Assembly: GCA_963920575.1 (NCBI GenBank)
Contig: OY986973.1
Coordinates: 19,020,062-19,084,061, forward strand
Direction: 5' to 3'
DNA from: Narthecium ossifragum
Taxonomy: Eukaryota; Streptophyta; Magnoliopsida; Dioscoreales; Nartheciaceae
DNA: 64,000 bases
Shown: positions 43,808-57,179 of the stretch, one piece after another
Layout of the letters: each line of letters starts with the position of its first letter
Position numbering within the stretch: the stretch's first letter is position 1
Program-made: the position numbers and the translations under genes
Notes under the pieces: model-generated
The model's input: the letters and a program-made list of their open reading frames with translations, nothing else
Database searches by the model: none
What the model was told of the DNA's origin: nothing

Positions 43808-43985
43808 AAGTATACAAAGGCAGTGTTACAGCTGGAGTACGTACTAAACTCATTGAAGGATTGGACTTCTTGGGCATCCATCCAGCACACAAGACAAAGG
43901 AGATCTGGAGACCACAAAGCTGGGGACAGGAGATGATGTTGGCGGTGGCGGGGCATACATATATATATGTAGGTGGTCCCGGTTA
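43808..43985 (+). other. 3' flank of the CKX gene
   Basis: Probable 3' UTR ending before a run of T residues at about 43987. No clear polyadenylation signal can be assigned. Confidence 0.4.
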
Positions 43986-43989
43986 TTTT

Positions 43990-46080
43990 TTTTTTGGATG
44001 AGATGAGGCCAACGGCTAGAGATTACATATTACTGCACAAAAACGTCCAAAAGATCAAACCCATTCTCATAAGACCACATAAAACTGATCCCATGGAGGC
44101 GACAAAACACGCAAATCTATATGCCCTCCTTACATTGCAAGTCCTATAGATGTGAAAGAACAAAATCAAATCAAGCCAAAGTTTATCCATCCACACCTCC
44201 TTCGCCAGTCCCTCTATCTCCTGAGGCCATAAGCGAGAACCAGATGATTTGGACTGCAGTAAGTGAGTCCGACTCAACAACCAATTTCACAATCCCTCTA
44301 GCTCTCGCCTCCTTAGTGCCATACTAATTAATTGCCACCATTTCACCTTGGAGAACAAAACAAAGCACACCCCCTTTGGAGCACCTACAGCCCACTTCGG
44401 CTCCTCATTAGGCAAAACTCCTACCGCCTCAATCGCCGCAGATCCATTCACCTACGAGAACGAGGCATCAGTTTGTACCACCAAGCATCTTGCCCTCTGT
44501 TCCCCATGGTCCCCAAGCTGGCCACGTCGATGGAATTGTTCCTGAGCAAGGCGAGTAAGCTCTTGCATGCCAAAGCAATTTCGGAGACACCTTCATTCGT
44601 AAATATCAGATTATTACCATCCTTTCAAGTCATCCACATCCCAACAGTAATGAACACTTTTAATTTCAAAATCTCCACCCAACCAGAACCACCCAGAATG
44701 AAATCCATCAAGAATTCTGGATCCTATCTGGGAAGAGATGAGCCTTCTTTTGCCGAGATAATCTCAAACACTCTACGAATGAAAAGGCATCCAAACAGCA
44801 CATGAGTAATCGTTTCAGGTTCCATCTGCACCTAGGGCATTCTCAATCAGATGTTAAACAGAGTTTCCAAAGCGAGTCCCTCACAGCTAGTTTCCTCTTA
44901 CAAACAAACTATTTTACCCCTGGGCCAACCGGTAGCCTCCAAAATATAGCCCACGACTCATCTTTCTTTAAGAAATAAATCGGGTACCTCTCCTGCAACT
45001 CAAAAAGATAAGCCGACGCTAATGAAACTGACGCAGGACCAAGTCGAGATCCAAACCTGATTGAGTCTGATCCGGAGAGATTTCCAATACGTTCAGGTCG
45101 TGTTCGAACTCTCTTAATCCGACTCGGATCTCTGTACGACCGTGACTGTCGGATGGGCATAAGTTTCGACCCTGATATCCAATCGGGGCGTATGACCAGC
45201 CGTATCGACCAGCTCGACGAGCACCACAAGATTCATCAGAGATCGAAAATCTCTCCATGACCTGGGCCTCCAAAGATCCAAATTCCTTTTCTGTATGGCT
45301 TAAAAATCCGTTTTAGTGTAAACTTTCCTTTTCAAACAGGTTATCGGTCTTTACTATTTTTAGCATGTTTTCCTATTTCTAGCCGTTTTCTTCTTTCTTA
45401 TTGGTTCATTAGTTATTGGGTTTAAGTTTAATTCCTGATTTGAGTCCATCTGTAACTTGGTCTCTCCGTATCCTATAAAAGGAGTTTTAGGGTTTGTAAT
45501 TAGGGTAGCTTTTGTTTAGTAAAATCTTCGAGTAGTTTTCTCCTCTTTGAGAATTTTGGTGGTCTCTCCCATAGAGAGAACGATTATCTCTCCCGACAAA
45601 AGGCTTTCACGTTTATCCTGCGCCAGAAACCCTCCAACACTATTGTAGGCCCAACAAGCTACGTCACCTCTTCTACTCACATCCACTTCCAAGACAGATC
45701 TAACTAAATCCAGATAGAGGAGAGTATTCAGAGGTCTCACATTCCAACTCCCTCCTTCCAGCAAGTTCCCTACTTCCATACGATCCAATTGCGCTTCCAT
45801 ATTGATGAAGGTTGGCCATCATGCAAGAGGAAGCTCCGCGAACCAGCAATCTAATAGAACGTGCTCGCGGCTGTTCTCTCCCACTGACCACGTCATCCCT
45901 TTCCTTACTTCATTAGTAGCAAGGAAAATATGCCTCCCATAGGAAGAAGCATAGTACGCAATCCCTTGAGTTGAAGGCAAACTGCCCTTCCATCGATATT
46001 TTGCCCTCCCCAGTTCAATCCAAACATTAGATCCATGTTCTAGAAACAAGAACACCCTCTTCATCTTCAATGCCTGACAC
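43990..46080 (-). pseudogene. Degenerate LINE 3' part (zf-RVT and RNase H remnants)
   Basis: Read on the minus strand, the part near 46060-45640 encodes fragments such as VGENSREHVLLDCWFAEL and NSVGGFLAQDK, as in the region between RT and RNase H of plant L1 elements. The part near 44260 contains LVVESDSLTAVQII, the RNase H motif with the catalytic Asp. Stops and frameshifts are frequent. It is split by an LTR-like insertion and, at about 46085, by another LTR. Confidence 0.6.
45029..45600 (+). mobile_element. LTR-like insertion in the degenerate LINE
   Basis: Non-coding stretch with a TATA motif (CCTATAAAAGGAG, about 45474) followed by 'ttagggtttgtaattagggt', the layout of an LTR U3-R region. 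It interrupts the minus-strand LINE frames. Exact borders and target duplication are not clear. Confidence 0.4.
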
Positions 46081-47435
46081 GCCTTGAAAAGTGTCGTGGT
46101 CCTAACAAGAATACCAAAATTAGAAATTTATAATCTGAATCACTAATTAACTACTTTATGGGTAGATAGCAATGAGTCCGAGTCGATCCATGGGGAAAAC
46201 AAATATTAAGTCTAATTACCATGTATACTTCTAAAGCAAAAGTTAGGGAAAGGAAATGATTTTGGTCTTTAAACTACACTCAACTAGAATTAAACTAATT
46301 CGGAATAATAATGTGATGAGAATAAGCTAGGAATTTCTAATCCGTAATCAAGAACTATCTAGGTTTTCCTAGAATAAGAGCAAATCCATAGATCATAAAT
46401 GGTTTTCCAAATGATGATAGAAGAATGGCTAGATCTACCTATCATTTAACAAAGTTTCGTAAGAATTCTTCGTTGGGATGACTAACATCAAAGAATGGAT
46501 ATTTGGTGAATAAGCCAAAGTGGTTCTAGCACTTCGAGGAAGCCAAATCAATAATAATAAGGAATAAATGATAGGTTAGGAATATAAGTCTCAGTGGTTC
46601 TAGCACTAAGGTAGTGGTTTTAGCACTCCTAAAATCTTAATCTAGGGTTAGGATTCGTAAACATAGATCAATCATGGTTATAGCAAGAAAGTATCATGAA
46701 ACGATTCCAAATCCTAGTCTCTAACTTGCACAAGACTTAGATTTAGGTCATAGTAAAACAAATCATTCATCCACAGTATAAATCAGCACCAATAAGATAT
46801 AACAATAAAATATTTATCCATTAAAAACCATCAACAGAATACATGCTCCAATCCATAGGAAACCCTAGATAAGATCTTTAATACATCATAAAAATTCCTA
46901 GGCTAGAGTTTAATTACTCATCTTAAAGGGAAGATCCGTCGATGAAAGTTGATGAAATGCTCCACCCATGGATCAAATATTAAGATTCTAACCTAGATTT
47001 GTGGAGAGGAAGCAAGGAAAAACCTTAATGCCCCGTTTGGTTCGGGGTTAAGGGGAATAGGATTAAGGGGGTTAGGGGTAGAAAAGTGGGGATAATAAAT
47101 GAGAGTAAACTTAACCCACTTTTAGCGTTTGACTCAGAAACAAGGGTAGGTTAGTGGGTTAAGTTTTGAATAAGGGGAAGAATTATAAAGTGTATAAAAT
47201 ATATAATATTATAATAATTTGTAAGCTAGTAGGTTAAGATTATAATATTGATTATAATATTTGAATTAATTATTAAATTAATTCAAATATATCTACATAA
47301 AGTGTATAAAATATATAATATTATAATTGTAAAGTGCATAAACTATATTATGATAAAGTATAATATTATCACCCCACCCGTCATGTTCGACGTCTCCACC
47401 AACGAATCCCTCTCCTATCAACGCCCACTTATTTG

Positions 47436-47625
47436 TCATCGTCGGCAGACGCCCGCTCCTCCGCCATCGTCGGCAGACGCCCGCTCCTCCGCCATCGGCG
47501 GCAACGATGCCTGCCCGTTCTCCACCGGGTCGTATGGCTCGGCGGTGTTGAGACCGTTCTTGCCCGCGTTGTGGCCGCCAGCGACGTACACATATCCTCC
47601 ACCTACGGTGGACGCGAACAAGAAT
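47436..47625 (-). pseudogene. Captured kelch-repeat fragment
   Basis: The minus strand encodes FASTVGGGYVYVAGGHNAGKN, then AEPYD and MAEERA, matching one kelch blade (GG pair, Tyr, spaced AYD) as found in plant F-box/kelch proteins. It is far more GC-rich than the AT-rich surroundings. A 28-bp segment with GTCGGCAGACGCCCGCTCCT is duplicated in tandem at its end. Only about 50 residues are present; the rest of the gene is absent. Confidence 0.6.
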
Positions 47626-47751
47626 CGTATCGCCGTATGGCATAGTATGGTGACGTGGCAAGGTCATAAACATCAATGCATCCCTATGCGGACCCACTTA
47701 TATTAATATAATAATAATATTTTCATATTATATTATTAAAATAATATAATA

Positions 47752-48195
47752 TAAAATGATTTTTGCATGATGTAGACCAATCATGATATGACATGTGGCA
47801 TGTGGACCCACTTATATTAATATTTTATTATAATAATATATGAATAATATTATTTAATACACTAAGAATATGAAGAAAAAAAATTATGCGTGCGCAAAAG
47901 TTTTTATACGCTCATAAAAACGCATACAAAAATATTTAAGGGCTCACAAAAATATTTGCACGTAGAAAAACAAACACGCACAAAAAATGTGACTACACAC
48001 GTAAATATTTTTATACCAAAATAAAAATATTTGCATGTATTTTTAGAAGCGCATAAAAAAATCGCGTAAAAAAAAATTCATATGCGTAGTGTATTAAATA
48101 ATATCAATAACATATTATTATAATAAAATATTAATATAGGTGGGCCCTACATGCCACATTGGTCCACATCATGTAAAAAAAATTATTTTATCAAT
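47752..48195. mobile_element. Inverted-repeat element (MITE-like)
   Basis: Arms of about 115 bp (47752-47873 and 48078-48195) are inverted copies sharing 'atattaatattttattataa' and 'attatttaatacacta'. The centre is AT-rich with repeated AAAATATTT and CGCATAAAA motifs. No coding capacity. Confidence 0.65.
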
Positions 48196-48780
48196 CTTTA
48201 ATTCCCGGAATTAGGGTTATGGGTTGAGTTGGACCTCTAGTGCAACTCGGTTTCCTGGTTTAATTCTGACAGCCTCTTCCGGTCGCGACTGGGTTCAATT
48301 CGTCCGGAATTTGGAAATGTCCTGAACATGAAAGATGTAGATTAGGACGCCGTCTGGCCTTTCCCGAAGATTTGACATTATTTGGACTTATCTGTAATAT
48401 TTGGCGAATATTCTCCTGAGTATCGATGGACCAGTTTTCCAGCAGCTATATATCTTTATCTTCTTCAAAACTGGTATTAATCCATCATGCTTCTCGCAAA
48501 ATATCAAACATGAATGTTGTAGGTATTGAAGTCTTCTACCACGTACTAAATTTCCAGAATATTTGGACTTATACAGAATATATAGAGAATATTCTCCTAA
48601 TAGGCGATGAAGCAGTCTTTATCACATAAATCCATCATTTTAGTCGAAATTCTTATATTTCTTCTAAAATCATGATTAAACTTGAAATCAACTAACAAAC
48701 TATTAAATACAACTGCTCTAGGCCTAACAAAGGTAATTTAAAGGGTTTAATTATGAATAATTAGTGACATATCAGAATAC

Positions 48781-50714
48781 ATGGTAGAATGTTGTGTAGC
48801 TTAATACATGGGTGTTATAGCTTGCTTAGAGTATCTCTACCATTTGGTTTTCGTATTTTATCAGACGATTTTCGTATTATTTTATCGATTTTCGGCCGTT
48901 TAGACCTAGATTTGAGATTTAACCATCAAAATCGTGTTTTCTTCTTATCAATAGCTTCCCCATCATTTATTACGCGTGCTTGCAAAGTTTCATCAATTTT
49001 TAATAAGCTTTGATAGATCAAATCCAAGAAATGGGATTTCTGGTACTGTTCTTAGGAACTGTGCACCTGGCCTGACGGTTGCTCATTGGATCGACCGTCA
49101 GGCGTTGGCACGCTTATTTTTTGGCCTCACAGTCGACCGTCGCATCGACTGTCGCATTGACCGTGAGGCTCTGTCCCATTTTGGGTCTCCCAGGGTCGAT
49201 GCTCCGATCGACTGTGAGTTCTTACCATTTTTCCCATCTTACATCACGGTCGACTGTCGGATCAACCATCGCATCGACTGTGAGGCTCTGTCTGCTTTTT
49301 GGCTCCCCAGGGTCGATGTTCTGATCGACCGTGGCCCTTATGATCTTCCCACCTTTTGGTCTCACAGTCGACTATCGGATCGACCGTCACATCGACCGCG
49401 GCTCACGGTCGACCATCAGATCGACCGTCGCATCGACCGTGAGTCCTTGAATAGTGTTTTCTTGCTTCCTTTGTTTGGTTCTTCATTCATGATAGATGCT
49501 CAATCATGTTAGGAAGCATGCACGTTGTTATGACGGGGTTTTCAATGGATTTTGATTGAGATTGAGAATTGAATCGTGCGTTTACCCTTTTTGGCAAATT
49601 TGTGGATTGGCTCGCATTTAAATACTTAGTTGGATGGTAATTTAAATGCTTATTGTTTGCCTAGCCGTTAGCTAGCTATGAGTGCTAGCTTACGTGGTAT
49701 TGTGGAACCTTAGTCCGTTGCCGGCGAGTGCCGAGGGCTATTGTATAACTGTTGAACTTATAGTTGATGTTTTGGCATATAAAGACATCTAGGTTAGATG
49801 TTTGCATAGGTTCATGCACTGTATGCATTAGAGGCATATCAGGTTAGGCGGAGCGATGGGTTGATCGCCGATCCGAGGCTCTCGGGTAGCTCGGATCTAG
49901 CCTTAGGACCGCGGCTGGGTAGTAAGGTTTAGAACGTGATTGTATCATTGGAATCTTGATGTTATCGAGGATATGATGTAGTTGGCTATGATCAAATTTG
50001 CTTTGAGGTTTAGAGGTCGTGTTATCTCCCCTATGCCAAGTGCTAAGGATGGTTGTCGATGTCCTCGACGTGGTCCCCGGGCACTGGTTTCCTATTGGGT
50101 AAGGGTGATCCTACTAGTTCTGGTTTTTGTTCCTTCCAACGTGTTGGTTGATGTTCCTAGCGTGGTCGGTTGAGAAGAGTAGGATCCCTTGGGGAGTCGA
50201 TAGGGGTTGTGGGACCCCGTGGCATTCTTTAGACTTGAGCGGGGAGACATCACAGTTGTTATTTTCCTCCCTTCAGTGTGTCGTAAAGTAGAATCCTACT
50301 GAGCTTATCGTTCACTCCTACCCGGGCTGCGTTTGCAGATACAGGCGCCAGTTCTTCTTCTGTAGAGCCGGCGGGATCAGCTTTTGATGGGGCGACGACT
50401 TCCAGAGGTGATTGAGATTGATGTGGGAGAACAGTTGTACTTTTGATAGATCTTGTATATTATAGACATCCTTCGAGGACTTTTGGATTAAATATATAAT
50501 ATTTCCCTTGGAGGAGTTTGATAAGATCGAATTTGTATCGGATGTTTAAATAGTACAACCTGATGTTTCTTTTAATTGAATTACAGCTTTATCCTTGGAA
50601 GTTAAATTGTTTAAATTATGTCTGTTTTCCGCTTTGATCGCGCCAGTTGAATGTGAATCGTAATAGGAACCCTCACACCTCAGCCCGGATGGGTTTTCTG
50701 GGTCGGGGTGTAAC
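48781..50714. mobile_element. LTR remnant ending GGGGTGTAACA
   Basis: The end GGGTCGGGGTGTAACA is typical of one terminus of plant Ty3-type LTRs. The block with CCGATCCGAGGCTCTCGGGT at about 49870 recurs in the 26283-28605 element. No retroviral protein domain is visible. The part at 49070-49450 is a cluster of GATCGACCGTC-like words. Left border uncertain. Confidence 0.45.
49070..49450. repeat. Cluster of interspersed TCGACCGT-type words
   Basis: About twenty variants of ATCGACCGT/TCGACTGT occur in both orientations, separated by non-repeated text. Open frames through it are artefacts. Confidence 0.7.
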
Positions 50715-51015
50715 ATAACTACTCCATTGATTCAAATTGATCAACCTTTTATTTCTTTCCTTTATTAGTTTAGATAAATTTATTCTATCTTTGATTCTTT
50801 TGCTTAGTTTTAGGGTTTTGAGAATTGATGTTAGTTTCCAACGTTTTTCCTATGGATCGACTCCGAACTTCACTGCTATTCTATCTAGTAGTTTAGTGAA
50901 TGAATAAGGATTATAAATTAATATTTGATTGAGTTTGCAACGTTTTAATGATACGTTCACAACACATCACACCTTACGTTCCATAAACCTCCAAGAAAGG
51001 GAGAATTCTCACATC
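50715..51015 (-). repeat. Inverted LTR fragment
   Basis: On the minus strand this matches the start of the 46085 LTR remnant (GGAGTCGATCCATAGG near 50858). Non-coding. Confidence 0.5.
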
Positions 51016-51018
51016 TTA

Positions 51019-51223
51019 GGGTCCGTTTGGCGTGCGGGATCCGCGGTACTCGCGGATTGGTATCTGATGGGGCGGATCCCGCGCACGGCGTCCGACGTCA
51101 AAAATGGGATCCGCCCTTGGGCTGGGATCCGCGCGTGATTCAAACGCCCGGATCCCACGGCCTAGGATCCACACATCCCCCATCCCACGGATCCGTCGAG
51201 ATGGGGCGGTGCCAAATGAACCC
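51019..51223. mobile_element. Tourist-like MITE, 205 bp
   Basis: The left end is GGGTCCGTTTGGC and the right end in reverse is GGGTTCATTTGGC. It is flanked by TTA on both sides (51016-51018 and 51224-51226). The interior is GC-rich with many GGATCC(C/G) words (about eight). No gene. Confidence 0.85.
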
Positions 51224-51226
51224 TTA

Positions 51227-52979
51227 CAGAATCTATCCGTAAGCTCATTGCTCAGGTCAATGACATCATAGGACTCAGTCGTAGCCTAACCCCCTATGGG
51301 CTTCCATGGGCCAATGACCTCAGCATAGGACCTGGACTCTGCCTCCTTCATTCTGCTTGAATATTTTTATGGGAAATCAGGTGGAGGGGTTGGATTGGGA
51401 GGATCTAGAATCCTCCCCAATCTCCTCTGTTGCCTGAGGGCTACCTGACTGGGGAGAACTCTGCTAAGTGGAGACCAGCACCACCCCACCGCCACCAGGC
51501 GACGATGGGCCAGGCACTAGTTTTGGCCGACCATTAGCCTTCTCGAGGTTGTCCCTCAAGCTCTCACCTCGGTATATGCCTATGTTGGGCCCAAATCAAG
51601 TGTGTAGATGGTCCCCCTATGTGGCTCTCTAGAGACAGGTTTCCGGCAAGTAGGGAAGTTTTGGGAAGAGTATTACGAACAAGCAGAGTCTTGGACAATC
51701 CATCCTAGCTAGAACCATTTCCTACACATCAAAGTAGTTGTATAGTCTTGCGATCCATTTTATTCTTCATATGACAAAGTTACCCCATTCTTATCACTTT
51801 TGGCAAAATAATTAATCCCGCACTTTAATGTGTATTAGTTTGGACAAATTAAGGCAAAGAGACAACAACATTACAACAAAGACATTAGAAAGGGATGAAC
51901 ACAATTTGAGAGGATTAGTGATGAACACAATTTGAGAGGATTAGTGATGCACACACACACACAATACCAGCCTTTACAATGTTCATTAACCTTTTTTATA
52001 TATATTGAGGTTGCCTATTATTTTTTTAGCGTAAATTGAATATTGGTATCTCCAAGTTTCAAAACTAGGCAATATGGTACCTCCAAAAATTTGATTCACT
52101 CCGGCATGCCTCAAAGTTTTAAAATAGCGCCCTTTAGTACCAAACCTGAGACATCATTACATGTGCTAACGAAAAGCTTTAATTTTGACTTTTTTAAATC
52201 TAATTTTGACTTTTTGATCGCTAAGTGATTTACACGTAGTAGAGAGAGAAAGATCGAGAGAACCGGAGAGGAAGAGGAGAGAGACAGAGAGAGCCAGGAT
52301 AGATAGCAAAAGAAAAAGAGAGAGGGTGACTTCACACACCCACCACCAGTCACACTTCACTAGCCAGCCACCGCATCTTCGGCGAGCTCCACCCCGGTTA
52401 TCTCATCCTACCTCTAAGCACCACCTCAAACCCATCATTTTCTTCCCTCCACCTTGAGCACCACCTCAAATCATAACCTTCAAGCACCACCTCTGGCCAT
52501 CTCTATGCTCGATGGAATGGCGTCGGAGGATGCGAAGGAATCAGTGGTGATGTACCCATCCCTCGGTGTGGGTCCGATGGAGTCGCGAGCGTGAAGTGAA
52601 GGCCAAAATAAGCTTCATCCAGTTAGGATTTGAAGTGGGCATGAACTCACTCCAGCCAATTATAACACAAACCAAACACTTTAAGTGGTTGAACTCACTT
52701 CAAAAAAAGTGAGTTCATGCCCACTCTAGACAAACCAAACATGCCCTTAGGAGTACCTACTTGTTTGTTGTCGTCCAACCCTATACATTGATAGGTTTGA
52801 GCTCATATGATATTGTTGCTCCAAACTATGTATTTTGTGATGCTCTGTCATTAATATCTTGCCATGGCCCAGTTGTTCGGCCGCTAGTTGCCGCAAATCA
52901 CGCATGTACTTCAGTGCTTGACAACCACAGACCTAGCGCTAGGCTCGGCTCATGCAAACCAATCAAAGAAAATTGATGC
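51227..52979. other. Repeat-derived stretch, no gene
   Basis: From 52030 there is a segment with 'ggtatctccaagtttcaaaactaggc', of the kind seen in MULE ends, but no partner was found. At 52630-52735 an imperfect hairpin carries 'gtgggcatgaactcact' in both directions, and 'ccaaacatgcccttagg' follows, which looks like a Harbinger end. At 52225-52330 there is a GA microsatellite. I see no exon. Confidence 0.5.
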
Positions 52980-54148
52980 TTATACGTAGATCGGTTGCTT
53001 TCAACCGTTGAAACATGCACGGTTCACTACATATCTACTGAACATATAGGTATAAGTTCGTTTCAATCCACCGATCAAATATCCTAAGCATTCGGCTATG
53101 AGATTCTGGACAATAAAAACAAACAAAGTCATCAAATCAAAGTTAGGTTCTACTAAGTACACCATAGTTTTGACTGAGTACACCCCTAATACTCGTAGAT
53201 CGGCTTATTTCAACCGGTAAAACATGTCATGGTTCAATCACGTTCTACCGAATACCGAGGGATGATCAGTGGCATATGACCGAACAACTGGGTATTGACC
53301 GGTTATGAGTTTCTGGACAATAAAAAGAAACAAAGTCATCAAATCAAAGTTAGGTTATACTAAATACACCATAGTTTTGACTGAGTACACCCTTAGTACT
53401 CGTAGATCGGCTTATTCCAACTAGTGAAACATGTCATGATTCAATTCTATCCAACCGTACAACTAGGGATTGATCGGTGGCTTATGACTGAACAACTGAG
53501 TATTGACCGGTTGCTTATGACTGAACCTGTTCAAAGAACCCCTGCTTAACAGCTATTTGACAACTCTATGAACCATAACAATCAAAAAAATACATGACAG
53601 CATATATAACTCTATGTAGCTTCATAGAGTTAACAACCAGGTACAATAAATGCATAAATTAAACTGCACTAATATGAATAGACCGTAATCAGTAATCTGT
53701 CTAATTGATTTAATCTTATACATGACTACACTAACATTCAGGCTTCAGCTATTTGAATTACATCACCAAGACACAATACATAAATTAGACGAGTGTAATA
53801 CATGAATAGACCCTAATGGGCAATCTAAAACACCATAAATTAGACCAGTTTCATCTATTTGAATTACATCACGCTAATGTAGCAATCTCTTCTAATTGGT
53901 TAACTATCCCTCGACGAACTCGCTTCAGTAGCCAATGTAGCCCTTTGGAACCATATATCCTCAAGCATGTAGGAAATAGAACAACATTGAATCAGTTAGA
54001 AAAATTACTAATATGAAGAACTTAGTGAGAAAATAGACAATGTATCAAAGTTGTGCACATGCCAATCAACTAAGACACATATGCTTACCAGAGAATCAAG
54101 GTTTGACATACATACCTTAGATGGGGTTAGAACAATTAGACATGGGCC

Positions 54149-54890
54149 TCAAGTGTCGGAGTCAGAGTCGATGTCAATAGTCTCGCTAGTGGCAACTGAT
54201 GACGGGACGATCTGTGTGAAATGGGCAATCTCCTTTCCATAAATGCCCCAGCCCTCGGCGTGTTTGTCATAACCACGAACCCAGCTCCTGACTACAGGTG
54301 GCATCGGACTCCCCAGGCGCATATGCAGCATCACAAAGTGTCTCAGTAAGTAATCGATTACAATGACCGCCCACGCTTTCATCGGAAGCGGCAAACTCCA
54401 GAGCAGCAAGAAGGTCAGACACTGGACCCGTGATAAGTGAACAAGGACCATAGAGTACCGCAAAGCAATGAGAGGACCCATGTTTGGCACAGCCATCCAG
54501 TACTCATCCAAAGGGAACTCATTAAAATACGACAGCCATGTCATGAGCTCCTCAACCCTCTGTGCCCTCTCGATATACATTTTACCATACGCCTCGGAGT
54601 GAGCTATCAACTCACAAAGGAGGTCCCTTCGCACTTGGGCCCAGTTGTCCTCACCATATTGCATGAGTCCAGCTACTGCCCCGAAGCCTTATCTTGAGCT
54701 CCTCGACCCTCTGTGCCCTCTCGATATATATTTTACCATATGTCTCGAACTGAGCTATAACCTCACCGAGGAGGTCCCTTCGCACTTGGGCCCAGTTGTC
54801 CTCACCAGATTGCATGAGTCCGACTACTACCCTGAAGCCACAATTGCCATCGGGCCTCCCATCTGTAATGTTCTCAATGTACGGCCGCAA
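54149..54890 (-). pseudogene. OTU protease domain of element 2, with internal duplication
   Basis: RPDGNCGFRVVVGLM with the catalytic Cys lies at about 54840, and RHFVMLHMRLGSPMPP with the His at about 54320. A segment of about 150 bp that encodes SGEDNWAQVRRDLL through the Tyr-Ile-Glu-Arg-Ala-Gln block is present twice in tandem (54540-54665 and 54668-54805), which breaks the frame. Confidence 0.85.
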
Positions 54891-55109
54891 CTCAACTGGA
54901 AACTCGTCTATGTACTGACTTTATATCACAATAGGAGGGGCCTTGGCCGCTGATCAATTCCGTACCACCTTTTGTGCCGGCTTCTTTTCCTTCGATACCT
55001 TGGCCTTTGCCATGGGTATGAGAGCACCCTCTATCACTTGTGGAGTTGGCATCTCTGATGAGTTGATGTCTTTGAAAGAAGGGACATACTCAAACACGGA
55101 AGGGTCGCG

Positions 55110-56900
55110 TCATGTGGAGGCTTTATCCTTCTTTTCTTTTACACTTGGACGACTACGCGTGCATAACATCACTTCTGGCTCGAGGACGTAGGTACATTGT
55201 GGTTGTCCCAATTCCTTGAGCTTCCTCAATATATGTGCAATCCTCACTTCATCTGTCATATCGAAATGGGATGAGGTATGGTCATACTCATTCGTGATTT
55301 TAAGCCTAGGAGTTATGCCATGCTTTGTGGCTGATAGGTCAAGCTTCCTCCAATGGGCATGTATGCACACTAGTGGAATAGCACGGCCTTCTAGCTTGTA
55401 TCCAGCAATCTCGTGAGCACATGACAAGCCATGGGCACATTTCACCTGATAGACACAACTGGCTATGTCCACACCAATAGAATCTGCCCGCTCAGCCTCG
55501 GGATGCACAATTTCAAGTACACGTCTTAATATGAAACCCCTCAGCTCATGAAATAGTGCAGACTTGAGTCTATGTTGCACAAAATGCTTGCTCTTATCAA
55601 AGGAAGCAAGAATCACCATATGTTGGAGCTGGATTAATTGATGAATTGTCTTCCATGATGTGTCAAAGCTGCAGTTGGATGCTCTGAGATATTTTTTTAG
55701 CTTTAAGTGTGCACTCTCCTCCCTGTTTGTAGTCGTGTTCCCAAAATGCATGTAACGATCAGTTCATGCAGACACAAATTTCTCCTTATACTTATCTAAC
55801 CATGAGTCCTTGACATACTCAACGGCTTTTGGGTATTCCAGAAATATGCGCTCGAAATATTGGAGGTTCACGACATAAGCATCAACGGTAGGAGAGCATA
55901 CCACCAAGTCCCATGTAAACAAGAAGGAGTTCCACTTGTCAAGGGTTTCAAATATCCTATGGCAATTGGCCATTATGTCAATGTTGATGTACCATTTGCA
56001 GAGCATGTGATTCGCACCCGGAAATACGTGCTCCACGGCATTCGTCAAGGCCAAGTCTCTATTAGTCACAATAACTTACAGTTTCACACACCCATCCATC
56101 ATACCATTTAGCTTATTTAGTGCCCATGAGTAAGTGGCCTCCATCTCGGAATGGAGATATGCAAAGGCCGCTACAAATGAGAAACTAGTCGATGTAGCTC
56201 CAACTATCTACAGTAGCGGGAGACAACATTTGTTTGTTTTGTATGTGTAATTTATGACCAGGACATCCGGAAAGGCACGTAACATCTCCACCGATGTAGG
56301 TGTGCCCAGAATATGCTCTGAACACAAGATGTGGCTTCGTTGGTTGTGCGCCACTCGATGTAGCCACTCTCATGCAGATGCGTCAAGAGAGACTGCATCT
56401 CCGACCTCCCCGCTCTTTCAACAACTCTATGATTTTACCGCGTGTTATATATGTTCTTCATCATCAACGCATTCGACTTATTATGCGCCTGAATGGTATT
56501 CAATATGTCTTTTGGCTTTACTAAGCGCTCTGACATAGCAACCATCATAACCTCCTTTGAAGATGATAGTCTACCGGCGTACGAGCGGCCCTGGAGATGT
56601 TTTGCATGTTAGTGATTGTGCACCCCACACACCAACCTCACCATCCAATCATCGGCATATGGAAGCTTCACACCCTTCAGTCTGAATGGGCATCTTTCTT
56701 TGTGCTGAATTCCACAATTTTTCTTTCTACACCCTTACTAGTCAACTTCCTCGGCTTCTTCTCCTTATACTTTGCCGTGCTCCTATACTCACCACTTCTC
56801 TCACATGCAAAGCTGAGCCTCGCCTTTCTACCATGTCCCACTGCCTTGGAGTGTTTGATCACTACTACAAGTCCATGTTGCCTTCCAATCTATTGAACCC
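55110..56900 (-). pseudogene. MULE transposase of element 2
   Basis: From right to left: zinc-finger/FAR1-like part (about 56896-56600, broken), transposase core (about 56373-56060) with TNRDLALTNAVEHVF at 56069, a stretch with HFGNTTTNREESAHLKLKKYL (55751) and the Cys/His block CVYQVKCAHGLSCAHEI (about 55455-55405), which resembles a SWIM finger, then HILRKLKELGQPQCTY. This segment is what element 1 has lost. Several stops and frameshifts interrupt it. Confidence 0.85.
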
Positions 56901-57179
56901 AATGGATAAGAGTTTCCCGGCCAAAAAAGATTTGCACTTGTATCAATGAATCAGTGGTGAGTATGCACATAAATGCATGTAATTACAACTAATAACGCAA
57001 TAATGCAATAGTCTAAATTGATCGTTTTCAATACATACCGCAGGAGTTCCAAATGCCTCTGAAAAGTCATGGACAATAGCACTTCCCATTCCACTGTCGG
57101 CAGTAGAAACATATGCATGGATTGTTAACCCATAATGTCAATAAACTAATCAAAATAGTATATTGTCCTAAACCCTAAA

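Larger units (their letters stand above)
46085..48780. mobile_element. LTR remnant related to the 21592 solo LTR, with later insertions
   Basis: It starts TGAAAAGTGTCGTGG and includes GAGTCCGAGTCGATCCA at about 46171, close to the solo LTR of 21592-23249; the likely end is 'gtgacatatca' near 48780. No 5-bp duplication was found. The interior (about 47030-48195) holds further insertions: a Harbinger-like start CCCCGTTTGGTTCGGGG (about 47035), a captured gene fragment and an inverted-repeat element. Confidence 0.5.

Noticed and set aside
49000..49500. 178-codon open frame with RIDRRIDRE-type repeats
   Set aside because: Product of the clustered TCGACCGT words; no start context, no family resemblance.
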